A DNA stretch of 64,000 nt from Sordaria brevicollis (taxonomy: Eukaryota > Ascomycota > Sordariomycetes > Sordariales > Sordariaceae): NCBI GenBank assembly GCA_033439795.1, contig JAUTDP010000005.1:2633001-2697000 (forward strand), given 5' to 3'. Positions within the stretch are counted from its first letter, which is position 1; every line of letters starts with the position of its first letter. The translations under genes were made by a program, and so were the position numbers. Below the pieces are notes generated by a model. That model did not search any database, was not told where the DNA came from, and saw nothing but the letters and a program-made list of their open reading frames with translations. Below, one piece after another: positions 21,351 through 34,152 of the stretch.

Positions 21351-24300
21351 TAGTCAAGAACTAACACCAAGACAAATCGCCAACCGTCATAGGTATAAGG
21401 TAACTCCCTTGATGTCCTTCGTAGCGTAGGACTCCCGTCGTCACGTGCAAACCTCCAGCGACACAAACCCAGCTGAAAAGTGCATGACGTGGGACCAACG
21501 CAGGCACACTTACTTTCCTTAATGAGTTGGAGGGCATACATAAGCAATGCAAAAAGGCCTGGCGCGGATATGTGCTTACGCTATAGTTTCGGCTTGCGAT
21601 CTGCAGGCTCTGCAAGGGGCAGTCCTACGCTTACATTTTAGAAAAAAAGGTGGTCATCCGGAGGACACCATCGTCGCTTACCCGGGTGGGTGACTGTGTT
21701 CAATGGTAGGTGTTCTCACCTCGGTGTCCATGTCAGCCGTTCACCTGCTCACCTTTGTCCAGTTCGAGTCAGTATGCCAACATATCAACTTCAACGTATG
21801 GGCTGTTTGGGGCGTCTGGCCACACCGAGACTATTGAAGAAATCACCACCATGTTCCAAGACGTCAAGTCATTTCTGTCATTCTCCAGCGTCACGTCAGC
21901 CTCGTCTCCCCAGAGCTAGAGGTGGTCTCGTCACCCGCCACCGACCCACTGTCACGGCGTGCTCGCCGCGAACGCCGTGACTCGTGACGACTGACAGACT
22001 CCAAACTCGTACTCGGGTGTACGGTGTGTCCGGACACCAGACAAGGCTGTGTGGCTTGGTACACGATTGTGTCAGCAAGTGACGTTGCTCGCTACGGTGC
22101 GGCTGAAGAGCCTGGGGGGGACAGATGGATATAACAGGATTGTGGATGGGTTCTGATGGTCTGGACTGGTGGCGACCTTGGTCTAGACAAGGCTTGGAGA
22201 TGGCCGTTTGACATTTATGACAGATGGATTCGTAATGTTGTTCGGTATTTAGGGGTGGATTCTTTTGCAAGATGTCTGGACAGGACTTGATGGAAGCCGA
22301 AGATGACAGACAGACAGCTGACAGACTCGGTAGGAGGGTTGCGAAAAAGGGCCAATGAGTTTTATGTATTTGTTCAAATAGCAACTTCTTCCAATCCGTC
22401 TATCCTCATTCTATCGTTGTTATGTTGCAGGTTCCACTTTTGCATGCTTTTGGTAGTTGATCGCATGTATCTGCCAGGTCCGGTCGTAGTCGTTTTGTGT
22501 GTTCGGTCCGCTTTTATTGACTCGATATCGTTGTGCAGGGTAAGTAACAAAATTTTTGCTTCCCAAAACTTGAACCGCATCTCGCTGTCGTGAATCAGGT
22601 TTTCGTGATGCCATTCCTTGGCCTCTATAAGTTGCAGAAGTTGACTTGAACAATGCCATTCCCACGCCTGGTTCCTGCATCTTGGATCGGATTCAGTTGA
22701 CTTTCAGGAACAAGATCATCGGTCTCTTTGTTTTGTAACCCTTGTCGAACACCAAATTTACATCTATTGTCGCCATTGTTGGTTTTAAAATGCCAGCGGA
22801 AGGCCTCCAGCTGAACCACCACCATGCTTTTATCACACCTTATCGCATCCACCTGCCACTGACACAAAACCGTCCGGCCATTGCCAAAACGGCCCCCAAA
22901 CCATCCCATCCCATCCCCGAACCATCGCTGCCTACGCCGCCTCCTCACACCTTTCTTCCCCTTCTAGTTCAACGATTACGCCTTCCGCGCCGCATCGGCG
23001 CCGATAACCATCAGTCCATCACGCCTCCTTTGTATGCCTCCATCCCTCCCCTGGAGTACGCGAAAGCTCCGTTGACCCTCGGCCCATTCGCGTGTGCCGG
23101 GTTCTCACAGTTATACCAAAGGGAAAAAGGAAAAGAGACAGGCAGCGCTTCATCACCTCACCGTCATCCCAAAAAGGAAATGCGGCGAGGTGTAAGTCAT
23201 TGGACCTCACGATCCTGACAAGAAAAGTAGTGGTTAGCGTAGGTGGCAGTGCACTGTACTGTGTCGCAAAAACAGGGTCTCAGGGTTCTGCTCGTAGGGC
23301 GTGCAGGGGAGGTGTTAGTGCTAGTGGGTCTAGGCAGGCGCAGGCGCGGGTGCCCTGGGCGGTGCTTTCCCCAACTTTGTGCAGGTGCAGGTGCAGGTGG
23401 GAGTGCCAAGTGTTAGTGCTAGTATTAACCGGTCTGCGAATTCTTTAACAGATGTCGTTGGGGGGTGTGCAAGCAATGGTGCGCGCACCACGATACAACA
23501 CGCGGGGATTCCTCCGTCGGCCATCTCCTCCGCTTTTTTCTCCGAATGCACCTCGTGGACTTCAATGTCGTCATTGTCCAGAGAATGCGCAGCGCAACGT
23601 TAGAGGTAGTGTAGTTGTCCAGCAAGTCATCTACGAGGTGCGCAATGCCCATTGTCTGGTTGTTGGTTTGTTCACGAAATGCGCAACGTCCAAATCCAAT
23701 GCGCACGATGTTCGCCGCGATTCGGTCTGTCGAGCCATTCGCCCGGTTGAGTCCGTTGGATCATCATCGGTTCGTCGAATCGGTTCATCACAATGCTGAT
23801 TTGTGACATTTGTCCAACACTCGAACAACACAATGAGAGGCTCATGAGAGGCTCAAGTTCATCAAATCGGCAACACCCGAAGGACGGAAGGCCCGACATC
23901 CTGTTTCTGCACCGTCCCAAAGTGCAAGAGCGGAAAGAAGCAAATGCAAGCAATGAGGCGATGAAAGATGAAGATGCAAGAAACTGATGCAAGTAATTGT
24001 GTGGTTTGAGGCTAATCATTTCATTTCTTCAAGATGCGACTTACGTACTAGTAAGAAACCATCGGTGCCTGCGTCACCTATCTTCGTAAACTTCGTATTA
24101 ACCAATGCCAAATGTCAATCACCTCGTTTTCCCTTTGCGATCGTTGCTCGGGAGTTAGGGCGTACGATGTCCATCACTCGTAAAAGCCATAAGCGAGCCC
24201 ATAGCATAGTCATAACTCAAAACAAAACGGGATACGACTTGATCATCCCATTACAACAACCATCTTCCACACTCCCAACTTTCCTCATCTACATACCCTC

Positions 24301-25001
24301 TACCTGCGGGCGGCGGTGCCTAGCGCCAAGACCTCATAGGGCAGCCTGCTCACCATCGCGACACACACAAAGTTACAACCGTGATGGGGAACGCCGTGAG
24401 GGTGAGGGAACCGTAACTTCCCGAATTGGGCGGGACGTCGATTGCTGACTGCATGAGATTTCTGCACTGCATCGCTAAAACAGCTACACTGTATACTTTT
24501 TGAGAGAAGTTTAATCCAGGAGGCCGGGTGGCAGAGTGGGAGCCCTCACAGCATCGTCTTTTATAGAGGGAAAGGTGGGGGCTATGCGGGACGTAAGCTG
24601 CCAAGTTTCACGTTGATGACCTTTCGTGATAAGTGTGTAAAGTAACAGGTGAAGGTGGGAATAGCTTCATGTTTTCATTTCGTGTTGGGTATTTTTGGGG
24701 GGAGCTCTCCCAGAGGGACAAGGAGAGGGGAATAATGATCGCGGTCAACAGATAGCATGCAGAGTGGAAGACAACGGAGTGCATCGTGCAAAGTGTTCAT
24801 GTTGTTGACTATCCTAAGTGATCCCGACAAAAGAGACCATTCCTAGCTCAAGGAGTATGACCGTTCAAGCAATCGCTAAACCAAACCCCCCCATGAAGCC
24901 CCCTATGTCAAGTCTTCCTAGTAATACAGTGGCGCAATCCGTGGATCACGCCGTCGAAGTGAATTTTTTTATCATTTTCTCGTGTTCCTTAGCGGCACCG
25001 C
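21351..25001. other. Intergenic, no gene recognised
   Basis: A 3.6-kb stretch of mixed composition. Frames up to about 160 codons occur on both strands (for example 21896-22384 minus and 22742-23218 plus), but none shows a domain, signal peptide or convincing exon structure. A 9-bp perfect hairpin (tcacggcgt / acgccgtga) lies at 21952-21980. Unrecognised lineage-specific genes or non-coding RNAs cannot be excluded. Confidence 0.4.
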
Positions 25002-26429
25002 TCAGTAGTAACGGTACCGGTCACCGTCCCTGATTGCCTGCTCCCTCCCATGCCGGCCAGTGCTTCCGCCATTGTCGCGGTCGAACCTGGTCCTCAACCG
25101 GTCATAGTCAAAGTCTGGAAGCGAGCTAGTGATCGACGAGGAGACGTTGCTGTCTCTGTCGCGGGTGGAAGAGGACTGCCTGAGGCCCAAGCTCTCCACT
25201 GACCTCCTCAGCTCCTCGACAGTCATGTCCACCTCGGCTCCCTTGCCCTTGCGCTCCTTGCTGCGCTCCTTGGTTTCCTCGCGGGCACCAGTGGGCTTCT
25301 TGAGAATGCCCTTGATCTCAACCTGGTTGTCGTTGTTTGGCTTGTTGGTACGGCTGGCGATCTCGGCGTTCTGCTGCTTCCTCTTGGACTCGAGCTCGTC
25401 GGCGAAGCGGACACCGGTGGCGGACGAAGCACGAGAGCGAGAACCCCCTGAAGTAGTTCTCGGGCGGGGGGTACGGCCGGCATCATCGTTGCGCGAAGAG
25501 ACGCTGTTTCTCCGGCGCATGGAGGAGTCCATGCCACTGGGGCCAGTAGGACTGGATCCGTAGCGGCCCGGGTTGTTGCTGGAAAGGGGAGGGCGAGAAG
25601 AGGTAGTAGGGATGCCAGTGGTCGCCGTGGTAGAGAGGGTATCGGAGGGCCTGGGGGCGCGACGACGACGGCGATCCTCGTTAGCTAGGTCATCCACGAT
25701 GACATCGTAGCCACGCTCGCTCTTGGAGTGCTCGCGGTAGGGAACAGGGCCACGCCTAGGGCTGGGGTCACGCTCGTGAGGGGAGTGGCGGCGAGTGGTC
25801 TCCTCGCGAGGGATACCGAGGGTCTGCGTAAGCACGACGGAGGGGCGTGTATAGGTATCCGACTTGCGCTTGCTGTCAGGCGGGCTACTGCTGAACTTGT
25901 AATTCGAGGAGTATTCATCGTGGTGTCTCGTGGAGCGCGAGGGCTCAGACACACGAGTGCCGTGGAGATATCCGGGATCCCGCCTGCCTACGGGCGAAGG
26001 CTCCTTGGATTCACGAGGTGTAGGTGGCAGGTGAGTGGGCAGAAATCCGCCGTATCTGGGTTCGCTCCGGCTAGAATCGGTTTGGTAGTGCTTCCTGATC
26101 TCAGGGACAGCGCACATTCTGTCGGACCTGCAGATCTCCACAGACTCTTTGACAACCCCCGCTGAGGCGTCGATGGTAATATCCTTGATGCACATCTTGT
26201 CGTTGTGCTTGGAACCGGAAGAAAATGTTTCGGAAAAGTTTGTATCTCTGGGAGACGGAGGAGCAAGGTGTCCTCGGTGTGACTGCGAGTGCGAGTATCG
26301 ATGGTGATGCTCAAACTCGGTGCCAAAAGTTGGTGACGGAAGAGGTGTTGGCAATGATGTGGTGTGCTTGTGTTTGTGTGAGGAGTCGTAGACTATGTTC
26401 TCAATTCGTACGTCCGGGTATCGCTCCAT
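25002..26429 (-). CDS. Hypothetical Arg/Ser-rich disordered protein, 475 aa
   Basis: An intact single-exon frame starts at ATG 26427-26429 and ends 25002-25004. No enzyme domain is recognised. The first roughly 150 residues include a better-ordered patch (MCIKDITIDASAGVVKESVE, and CRSDRMCAVPEIRKHY) that may be a small conserved core. The rest is disordered and rich in Ser, Arg, Pro and Asp, with SP/TP sites that suggest phosphorylation. Near the C-terminus are GVRFADELE followed by EIKGILKKPTG, short linear motifs of a type often conserved in fungal regulatory proteins, and a helix with TVEELRRSVESLGLR. It ends in YRYY. No signal peptide or membrane segment is seen. It probably acts as a cytoplasmic or nuclear scaffold, but this is inference. 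Confidence 0.72.
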   Translation of the reverse strand: MERYPDVRIENIVYDSSHKHKHTTSLPTPLPSPTFGTEFEHHHRYSHSQSHRGHLAPPSPRDTNFSETFSSGSKHNDKMCIKDITIDASAGVVKESVEICRSDRMCAVPEIRKHYQTDSSRSEPRYGGFLPTHLPPTPRESKEPSPVGRRDPGYLHGTRVSEPSRSTRHHDEYSSNYKFSSSPPDSKRKSDTYTRPSVVLTQTLGIPREETTRRHSPHERDPSPRRGPVPYREHSKSERGYDVIVDDLANEDRRRRRAPRPSDTLSTTATTGIPTTSSRPPLSSNNPGRYGSSPTGPSGMDSSMRRRNSVSSRNDDAGRTPRPRTTSGGSRSRASSATGVRFADELESKRKQQNAEIASRTNKPNNDNQVEIKGILKKPTGAREETKERSKERKGKGAEVDMTVEELRRSVESLGLRQSSSTRDRDSNVSSSITSSLPDFDYDRLRTRFDRDNGGSTGRHGREQAIRDGDRYRYY

Positions 26430-27117
26430 GAAGTCGATGTCAGTCGGCCGTGTCTGAATTAAAGTTGTCCTTTGGGTACTGATGTCTCAAAGACATGGGA
26501 ACATGCAATGACGGTCGTGGTTGGGTTTGTTGGTGACAACTTGTCGATGGGACGTAGTCTGATGCGATGAAGTCGTTGTAGTGTTGATGTGGTTGTGGTG
26601 TAGAGTGGTTGGATGGATCACTGGGCCTTGGCCTGATGTGCAAGTCTGTTTGATGATGTTGGTAACAGACTGTGACTGGTGTGTCGATAAAGGTGAGGTG
26701 AGGTGGTGAGGATCGAGGTCAGACCAAGTGGCGGGTGGTGAGGTCTTATAAGTGCTTCGGCGTGTGGTAAAGGTGAACCGGAGTCTCGAGAGGTGTCATC
26801 AGCTTCCAGTTCGTGTAAGTGGTAAGTGGGCTGCCTGGGCGTGTGCCAGGCCACTCAGAGTCTCACACTGTCCGCAGTTCATGACCCTGGTGCGAGCTGG
26901 CGGGTGTAGCGAAGAGATGCCTCATAGGCTCACCTCGATCCACACCCCCTCCCCAGGCAGTAACAAGGTCATGCTTCAATGAAAATCCGGCGAATGTTAC
27001 TGCCTCCAGGCCGCCAGTCGGCAAAAGAGTCACTCCTCTCTGAGAACGGGTGCGGATGTGGAGGGTCGGGGGGTGTGGGCAGTACACTACGAGCAGCGGC
27101 TGTGTCCAATCAATAAC
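26430..27117. other. Promoter-side spacer between the 475-aa protein and the copia insertion
   Basis: Presumed promoter and leader of the minus-strand gene ending at 26429. Frames are short and featureless. The copia element's left target duplication (agcag, 27118-27122) marks the right border. Confidence 0.5.
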
Positions 27118-27122
27118 AGCAG

Positions 27123-27300
27123 TGTTGAAGCCATTCACATATCTTAGCATAGTGGATACGATCCACACATAGTTTCCCTTATATATATAGCTAGATTTCG
27201 TCTCCCTCCTCTCTTATTCTCTCTCTTTTCAATTAATTAATTAAACTTCACTACTATATTTTCGCTTCCCTTATATAATATTCATCCATATAATTTAATA
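27123..27300 (+). repeat. 5' LTR of copia element (178 bp)
   Basis: Begins TGTTGAAG and ends TTTAATA (ancestrally probably TTCAACA, the inverted match of TGTTGAA). Same length as the 3' LTR with no indel. By hand alignment the two differ only by transitions (about 33). The outer half keeps more C/G, the inner half is converted to T/A. Confidence 0.93.
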
Positions 27301-30300
27301 AGTTATAAGCCCGGTAACGCTTACGTATTATACTCGATTCAATTAAATTAAAAAATCTTTACCTACCCCCTCCTTCCCTTTCCTCCTTTAATTTTCCTTA
27401 TTTTTTTTATTTTTCTATTACCTCGATATAACTTATATTCGAAAGGTTTTTACCTCCCTTATAAAATGTAAAGCGCTATTATTAATATAATTGCGGTCTA
27501 TAACCTAGATTAGCGTACGGACCGCTTAGCGGTTAAAAATTCGGCAATTTAAAACGCGGAAATATCGCGTTATAAATGTACTAATTTTTTATAAACTTTA
27601 TTATATAATTTATTATAGATTTTACTTAAAATTATTATATCTTTCTTATAATTTAATAAAATTAATATATTTATTAATAATATCCGTTTTATCTTAACGG
27701 AAATGCGATTTTCTTATTAAAAAGACCGTTTTCGATTACTTAAATACCTTATTAGCGCGTAATATATAGTTAATTTTTATATTTATTCTACTATTTATTA
27801 ATAATAATATTTATTATATTTTATAATACGATTATTAAATGCTTTAAATATTTATATTTATATTTATATTTAAAGTTCGGTATATTTACTTTATAAAAGA
27901 TTTTTAATAAATTTCAAATAGAGTATATCGGTATAACTTCCGGCCGCGCCCTATAAAATTATTTATTATACGCCGGTACCTATATTATAATTTCGTGTAT
28001 TTATTAAAAGAAATTATTATTGTATTATATATTTTCTATTTTTTATTCTAAGATTTATTATTTATTACGCTATTACTTCCTACTTTTATTATTTCTCTTT
28101 TTAATATTATTATTAATTTTATTCTACTTTCACTTTTAAATTCTACCGATATTTAGGGCTTTATTATTAAATTATTTACTCTTCCGATTCCTATTACTCC
28201 CCCGGCTCCTACTATTCCCCCGGCTCCTATTTCTTTTTCGTATCCGAATATTTAATTTCGCCGTTTATTTAAATTATAAAAATAATTAATAAATCCTTCG
28301 AAAAATTTTTCAATATTTTATTCTTCGAAAGCGGTAATTATAATTATACGCCGTAGCGCAAGTCCTTCTCGGCTTTTATTATATCGTATTCGATTTTCGA
28401 TATTTATAACGACCCTACGCCCTTTAAACTTCGTAGCGGCGCCCCTAATTAGAAGAATAAAGAAAAATATAACGCTTAGCAAACCGAATAATATTAATAA
28501 TTACGTACCTTCGTTTTAAAATTCGTCCCTACTATTCGTAATAATTTTAAGAATACCGGTTATAAAATTATTTATACAGTTTTCAATTAAATTTAAAATA
28601 AATATTATTTATATAATATAAAGGGCTATTATAATACTTTTATACGCTTTTATAAATTCTTTTTAACTAATTGCGGCGGTATTATTACGGATTTCGTAAA
28701 CGAAATTTAAATTATTTAAAAGGAATTAACCGAAATAAATTTAGAATATATTAAATTTTAAATCCTTTAATTAATCGATTATTTCCTCTTCGGGTTAAGC
28801 CTAAAATATAATACCTTTATATTTCGGTTTATTTAAAACTACTTTATTTTATTAAAATAAAATAATTTAAATATTATAATTCGTTATATTATTATATTCG
28901 ATTAAATTAAATATATTATTAAAATTAAAGAGGTATTAATTAATTAACGTTAAGATTAGGATAAAGAAAAGAAAAAGATCCGTTTCGATTTATAAATTGC
29001 CTTAATCGCCTACGTTTCCTAAAACCCTTCTTTATTTAAATTTAAAAATATTAATAAATGTACCCGTAATTTGGGTTCTATAAATAAAAAATAGAAATTA
29101 TATTCCTTCTATAAAATATTTAATTATAGCGATGAACGTTACGGCATTTAATATTCCGAAAAGTATATTAATAAAAATTAAAACGACGCTTTTAAAGCTA
29201 TTTCGTTAAATACTTAACCTTTTACTATTATATTAATTATAATAGGTTTAAACGAGGTATTCGATAATAAAGAGCTTTTAAAAAACCTTCGCCCTAATAA
29301 GCGTTCGCGTACCGATTAGGGTATATCCGGTTTATAATCCCTTTTTTTAAATATTATAAATTTAATAGTACCTAATATTATTATTAATCCGCTTTCCTTT
29401 TTTATTCTTACGTTATTTTTAATTTCTTTTATTTTTTTAAGGGGAATACTATTTAACCGTACTTCCCGACGGAATGCCTAAGTATTACCCTATAACGTTT
29501 TATTATTTACTTTTAATTTTATTCTATTTACTTTTATAATATTTAAAGTTACGTTTTAATAAAGGGGAATTTTAATCGAAGCCTTCGCTAACCCCCTATT
29601 TATTTCTAATTTTATTTTTTTCGCTTTTATATTAATTACGCTTTTAATATTAGGTTTTTAAAATATTATTTTAATTTTCGTTAATACGATTTTAATTACC
29701 GATTAATTTCTAAACGTATTACCCCCTTTTAATTTTAGGCTTGTTAATAAAGTCGTCGCTTTATCCGTATTTAAAACCCGCTATAATTTTTTATATAATT
29801 TTTAATATATTATTATTATCGATTTAAGCGTTATTAATTATATATTCTACGATAAAACCAATTTTCGGAATTTACGTCCTTATATTAACCTTTTAATTAT
29901 AAGGATAAATAATATAGAAATTACCTTAAAAAGGATTAGTACCTACGTACTTCAAATTATTATAAGTAAAGACGCTTTGTTTATTTTCTTCGAAGAAGTT
30001 TATTATTTATTAAAAATAATTTATAATTTTCTTTTTATTTTATAATTAGATTATAAAAGTTTCGTCGTAGTATTCGGAAATGGTATTATTATTGGAGTAT
30101 ATAATTATAAAATCCGTTTTAAAAATTTTAAAATTAATAGTATTTACGTTTTAAATTAGTTAATTTTTAAATTTAACCCCTAATTACGCTTTACCCTTAC
30201 TATTTACGCTGTAGAATATAAACGATTTAAAATTTAATATAAATAATTAATTTATTTTAATAAATTAAATATTATTACGCTTTAATTTATAATTACCGGT

Positions 30301-33300
30301 ATTTACCCTATCTCCGACTTTTACTTTTATAATAAGTATACCCTAAGGCGGTTTAAATAAATTCCTTATAAAATAATAATACGTAAAGGGAATCGGCCTT
30401 TCGAATATATTTATATTAATATATACGGCCTATTCCGCTTTAAAAATTTAAAGGGATAAAGGTATTAAATTATAATTATAAATAATTTTACCCAATTTAT
30501 ATAATATTACGTTATTAAAACGAAGGATAAATTTCCGGACGTTATTGAACGATAATATTATAAAATTAATAAGTTTAAGCGCTTTATACGGTATATATAT
30601 CTAAATTGGGCTAGCGAGAATATTAACGGGAGATTTTAATATTAGTACCGGAATTGCTTTATAACGTTTAATTACTTTATAATTAATTAATATTAATAAA
30701 ATAGTATTACGGAACGTTTTAATAAAATTTTATAAGAATATATTATTATTATTCTTTTCGCTGGAAATTTTTACCGTCGTTTTTAATTAATCCTATTTTA
30801 AACGGTTATATATTTTAAAAATAAGTTTCTTAATCGAGTAATAAATAAAATTCTATTCGAAGTATAATTCGGTTTTAAACCTAATTTTTTTTATTTTAGG
30901 GTTATTAACGCCCCCTATTACTATAAATTTACCGATATAAATTTTTTAAGAAAGTTAACCCCTATAGCCGGCCGAAGTAAATTATTAAATTATAAAGGAT
31001 TAATTAATTATATCGTCCTTATAAATAATAATAAAATTATTAATATTAATAATATAATTATTAATAAAATATACGTATATATTTCTATTAACCCGATTAC
31101 TACTAACGAAGAAAATTTATTAGAATTATTACTTTCTCTTTTTATATTTATACCGGCGTTTAATTATTTTAATACCTCTATTATAATTTTTAATACTAAT
31201 AACCCTTCGATCCTTATATTTTCCCCTCTTTTTATAACCCCCTCTCCTAAGTTAAACGTACTTAATATTATAGCGGAAAAGTACTTAGGCTCCTTAAATA
31301 TCCTTCCTACTATTTCTTCCCTACTTTCTTAATTAAGGGGAATTCCCTTAAATTCTAAATTCGAATTGGGTATAAATTATAAGGGAATTTTAATACCGTA
31401 GTTGGGAGAAGATCTTAATTTAATTACGCCGCTTTTATATTAACCTACATTCTCTAGTTTATTTTCTTTACTATTTTTTAGCATTTAATCCTTTTAACTT
31501 TCTCTCTTAGAGGATTTGCTATAATACTCCGCTTCGATAGTACCGTTTAAATCTTTACTTATATTTAATATTATTTATATTAGCGGTAATTTAAGCCTTT
31601 TCGACCCTAATTACTTATATTCTATTATAAATCGCTACCCTAAATTCCGTCCCCTAAATCCTATTATTCTTAATAAATAATAATTATTATTAATAGTTAT
31701 AAACGGATAGGAACCCGATTTATTAATTTTTATTATTTTTATTATCCTATTTATTATAAAATTCTAAATACTTTAAAAGGTTAAATAATATCCCGATTAA
31801 TTATAATAATTCGAAATTATATAAGCCGAATATAATTCCTTTATCGAAAATAAAATTTAGATACTTATTTTGCCTAATATCGGTTAACGATTTTTAATTA
31901 GAAAATAGGTTTATAAATTTAAAATTAATTTTAATAGCGAAATCCTTCGCTATAAAATTCATTAGGTAATTTATAATTTCGAATAATAGGAAGGGATTAA
32001 TTATAATAAAATTTTCACTTCGGTTATAAAATTTATAAATTATAAATTTATTTTCGTACTTATTATTACCTTCGATTTAGAATTAAAATAAATAGACGTT
32101 TAGACCGCTTTTTTTTATAATTTTATTAAAAAAGAAGTCTACGTAGTATAACCGCCCGGTATTATTATAAATAATTTAAAAAAATTTTATAAATTTAATT
32201 ACGCCTTTTATGGATTAAAGTAGAATTTCCGCGTATAATATAATATTTTAACCGCCTTCTTCGCCAATTTTAATTTCAAACTACTCTTATTTAATACTAT
32301 TATTTTTAATAAAAGAATAATTTTCATCGCTATTTATATCGACGATTTACTTATTATAGGCCCCTTTAAATTTAAGATTTAGGTTTTAAAAAGCGCCTTT
32401 AATTAACGTTTTAAAATAATTAATATAAGTCTATATTTATATTATTTAAATATATTAATTACCCGCGATAGGTTAAACCGTATTATTTAATTTAATTAAA
32501 AGGCCTATATTAAAAAGGTATTCGAAAATTTCGGTATATTTAATAGTAAATTAATATTAATATTTATAGAAATAAATAAAGTATTTAAACCTCCTAAGGA
32601 TTTTCGAACCTCCGATAACGATAAGTATTAATACGCCTACGCTATTAATTTACTTATATACGCTATATTTAATATATAATTAAATATCGCCTTCGTAATA
32701 TCCTTTTATAACCGTTATTTTATTAAACTTATTAAGGCGTATATTATAACCGTAAAATATATTCTCCGGTACCTCCGATATATTTTAGATTATTATTTTA
32801 TTTATATATTTAATTCTACCTTTAATTTTAAATATACCCTTTTAAATTATTTTAATTCTAATTAGGGCGGATATAACGCTATTAGCTAGTCTATTAGAGG
32901 ATATATTTTTTAAATTAATAATATTTCTATTAATTAGTCTTTTAAATGCTAATAGATTATTACCCTATTTTTTTACGAAGTAGAGGTTATAATATAAATT
33001 TAGGCGTTTAAAGAAATTACGTAATTTAAATAATTATTAGTCGATTTTATTTATATATTTACTTAGGTTACCTTTATTTATTATAATAATTAAGGCGCTA
33101 TATAGTTTACGAATAACCTTTAATATTATTTTAAAACGAAATATATTAAAATCCAATATATATAATATTACGAAGCGTAAGGTTATAACGAAATTACTTT
33201 TAAATATATCTTTATAATTAAATAAGTAATTAATATTTTTACGAAGGTTCTACTTAAAGACGTTTTTTAGCGTTATTACGGGTCTTTTAAGGTATTCCCC

Positions 33301-33969
33301 GTTATATTATTTATTATAATTTAATATTTTATACTATTATATTATTATATTAGTTTATTTAATTAATTATTACTTTACCGGCACCCTTACCCACTTTTTA
33401 TATTTCTTATCTCTCGATTTATTTTATATTTAATTAATCCCTTTATAATTTTACTACCTTTTAATCTATTGAAAATATAATTTAATAATTAAATCCGCAA
33501 TTTTTTAACTTTACGAAATTCGCTATTATATAGGATTTTAAAAAATCGATTTATAATATTTCGCGGGAATTTTAAAAATCGATTTACGGCTATTCTTTAC
33601 CTTCCCGTAGCCCCGTAGTTATATTTTTATTATTATTATATTTATTTTAACGAAACGAGTTAATTAGTATTATTTACGAGGTTTTATAACTATTATATTA
33701 AAAATTCTTATTATTTTTATACTTTTTATTATTTTTTTTTTTCCCTCTTAAGAATTTCTCCCCTCAATTATTCCCCTTTTTCCTTATATATCCCTTCCGG
33801 CAATAATCCTTTTTCCTATTAAGTTTTATTAGTATTAATTATAATAGGCGAAGAAAAGAGTTACTTATAAATAACCTTACTTTTACCGCCTTTGGTAATT
33901 GCTCCCTCCATTTCTTCGTTTACCCGTTTATTATTATATAAGGTAATTTATATTTAGATCGAGGGGGAG

Positions 33970-34147
33970 TATTAAAGCTATTTATATGTCTTGGTATAGT
34001 GGATACGATCTATATATGGTTTCCCTTATATATATAGTTAGACTTCGTCTCCCTCCTCTCTTGCTCTCTCTCTCTTTAATCAATTAATTAAGCTTCACCA
34101 CCACATTCTCGCCTCCCTCACGTAATGCTCATCCGTATAGTTCAATA
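33970..34147 (+). repeat. 3' LTR of copia element (178 bp)
   Basis: Begins TATTAAAG (TGTTGAAG in the 5' LTR) right after the purine tract and ends TTCAATA, followed by the target duplication agcag. Here the inner (left) half is the more mutated one and the outer (right) half keeps C/G. Confidence 0.93.
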
Positions 34148-34152
34148 AGCAG

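Larger units (their letters stand above)
27123..34147 (+). mobile_element. RIP-mutated Ty1/copia LTR retrotransposon, full length
   Basis: A 7,025-bp element is bounded by 178-bp LTRs and a 5-bp duplication agcag (27118-27122 and 34148-34152). A purine tract (gagggggag, 33961-33969) abuts the 3' LTR; a possible primer site (ttataagcccgg) follows the 5' LTR at 27303. Pol relics lie in one plus-strand frame: integrase at 30397 (PFEYIYINIYG, its Asp now Asn) and 30703 (SITERFNK), reverse transcriptase at 32137 (VYVV-stop-PPG), 32206 (FYGLK-stop) and YIDD at 32335-32346, and RNase H at 32890 (SIRGYIF). Integrase before reverse transcriptase defines Ty1/copia. The stops fit CAG/CAA-to-TAG/TAA changes; no frame over about 60 codons survives. 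The interior is very AT-rich, as after RIP. It is inactive. Confidence 0.95.

Noticed and set aside
21952..21980. Perfect 9-bp hairpin as terminator
   Set aside because: No adjacent gene and intrinsic terminators are not expected in fungal nuclear DNA.
24515..24560. tRNA-like stretch (ggtggcagagtggg)
   Set aside because: I could not pair an acceptor stem or find a GGTTCRANNCC B box at the right distance.
30391..32910. Surviving functional pol gene
   Set aside because: Motifs remain but stops fall throughout and the integrase Asp is changed to Asn; no long frame is left.
27160..34000. AT-rich block as a centromere or mitochondrial insertion
   Set aside because: LTRs, target duplication and in-frame copia motifs explain the whole block as one RIP-mutated retrotransposon.
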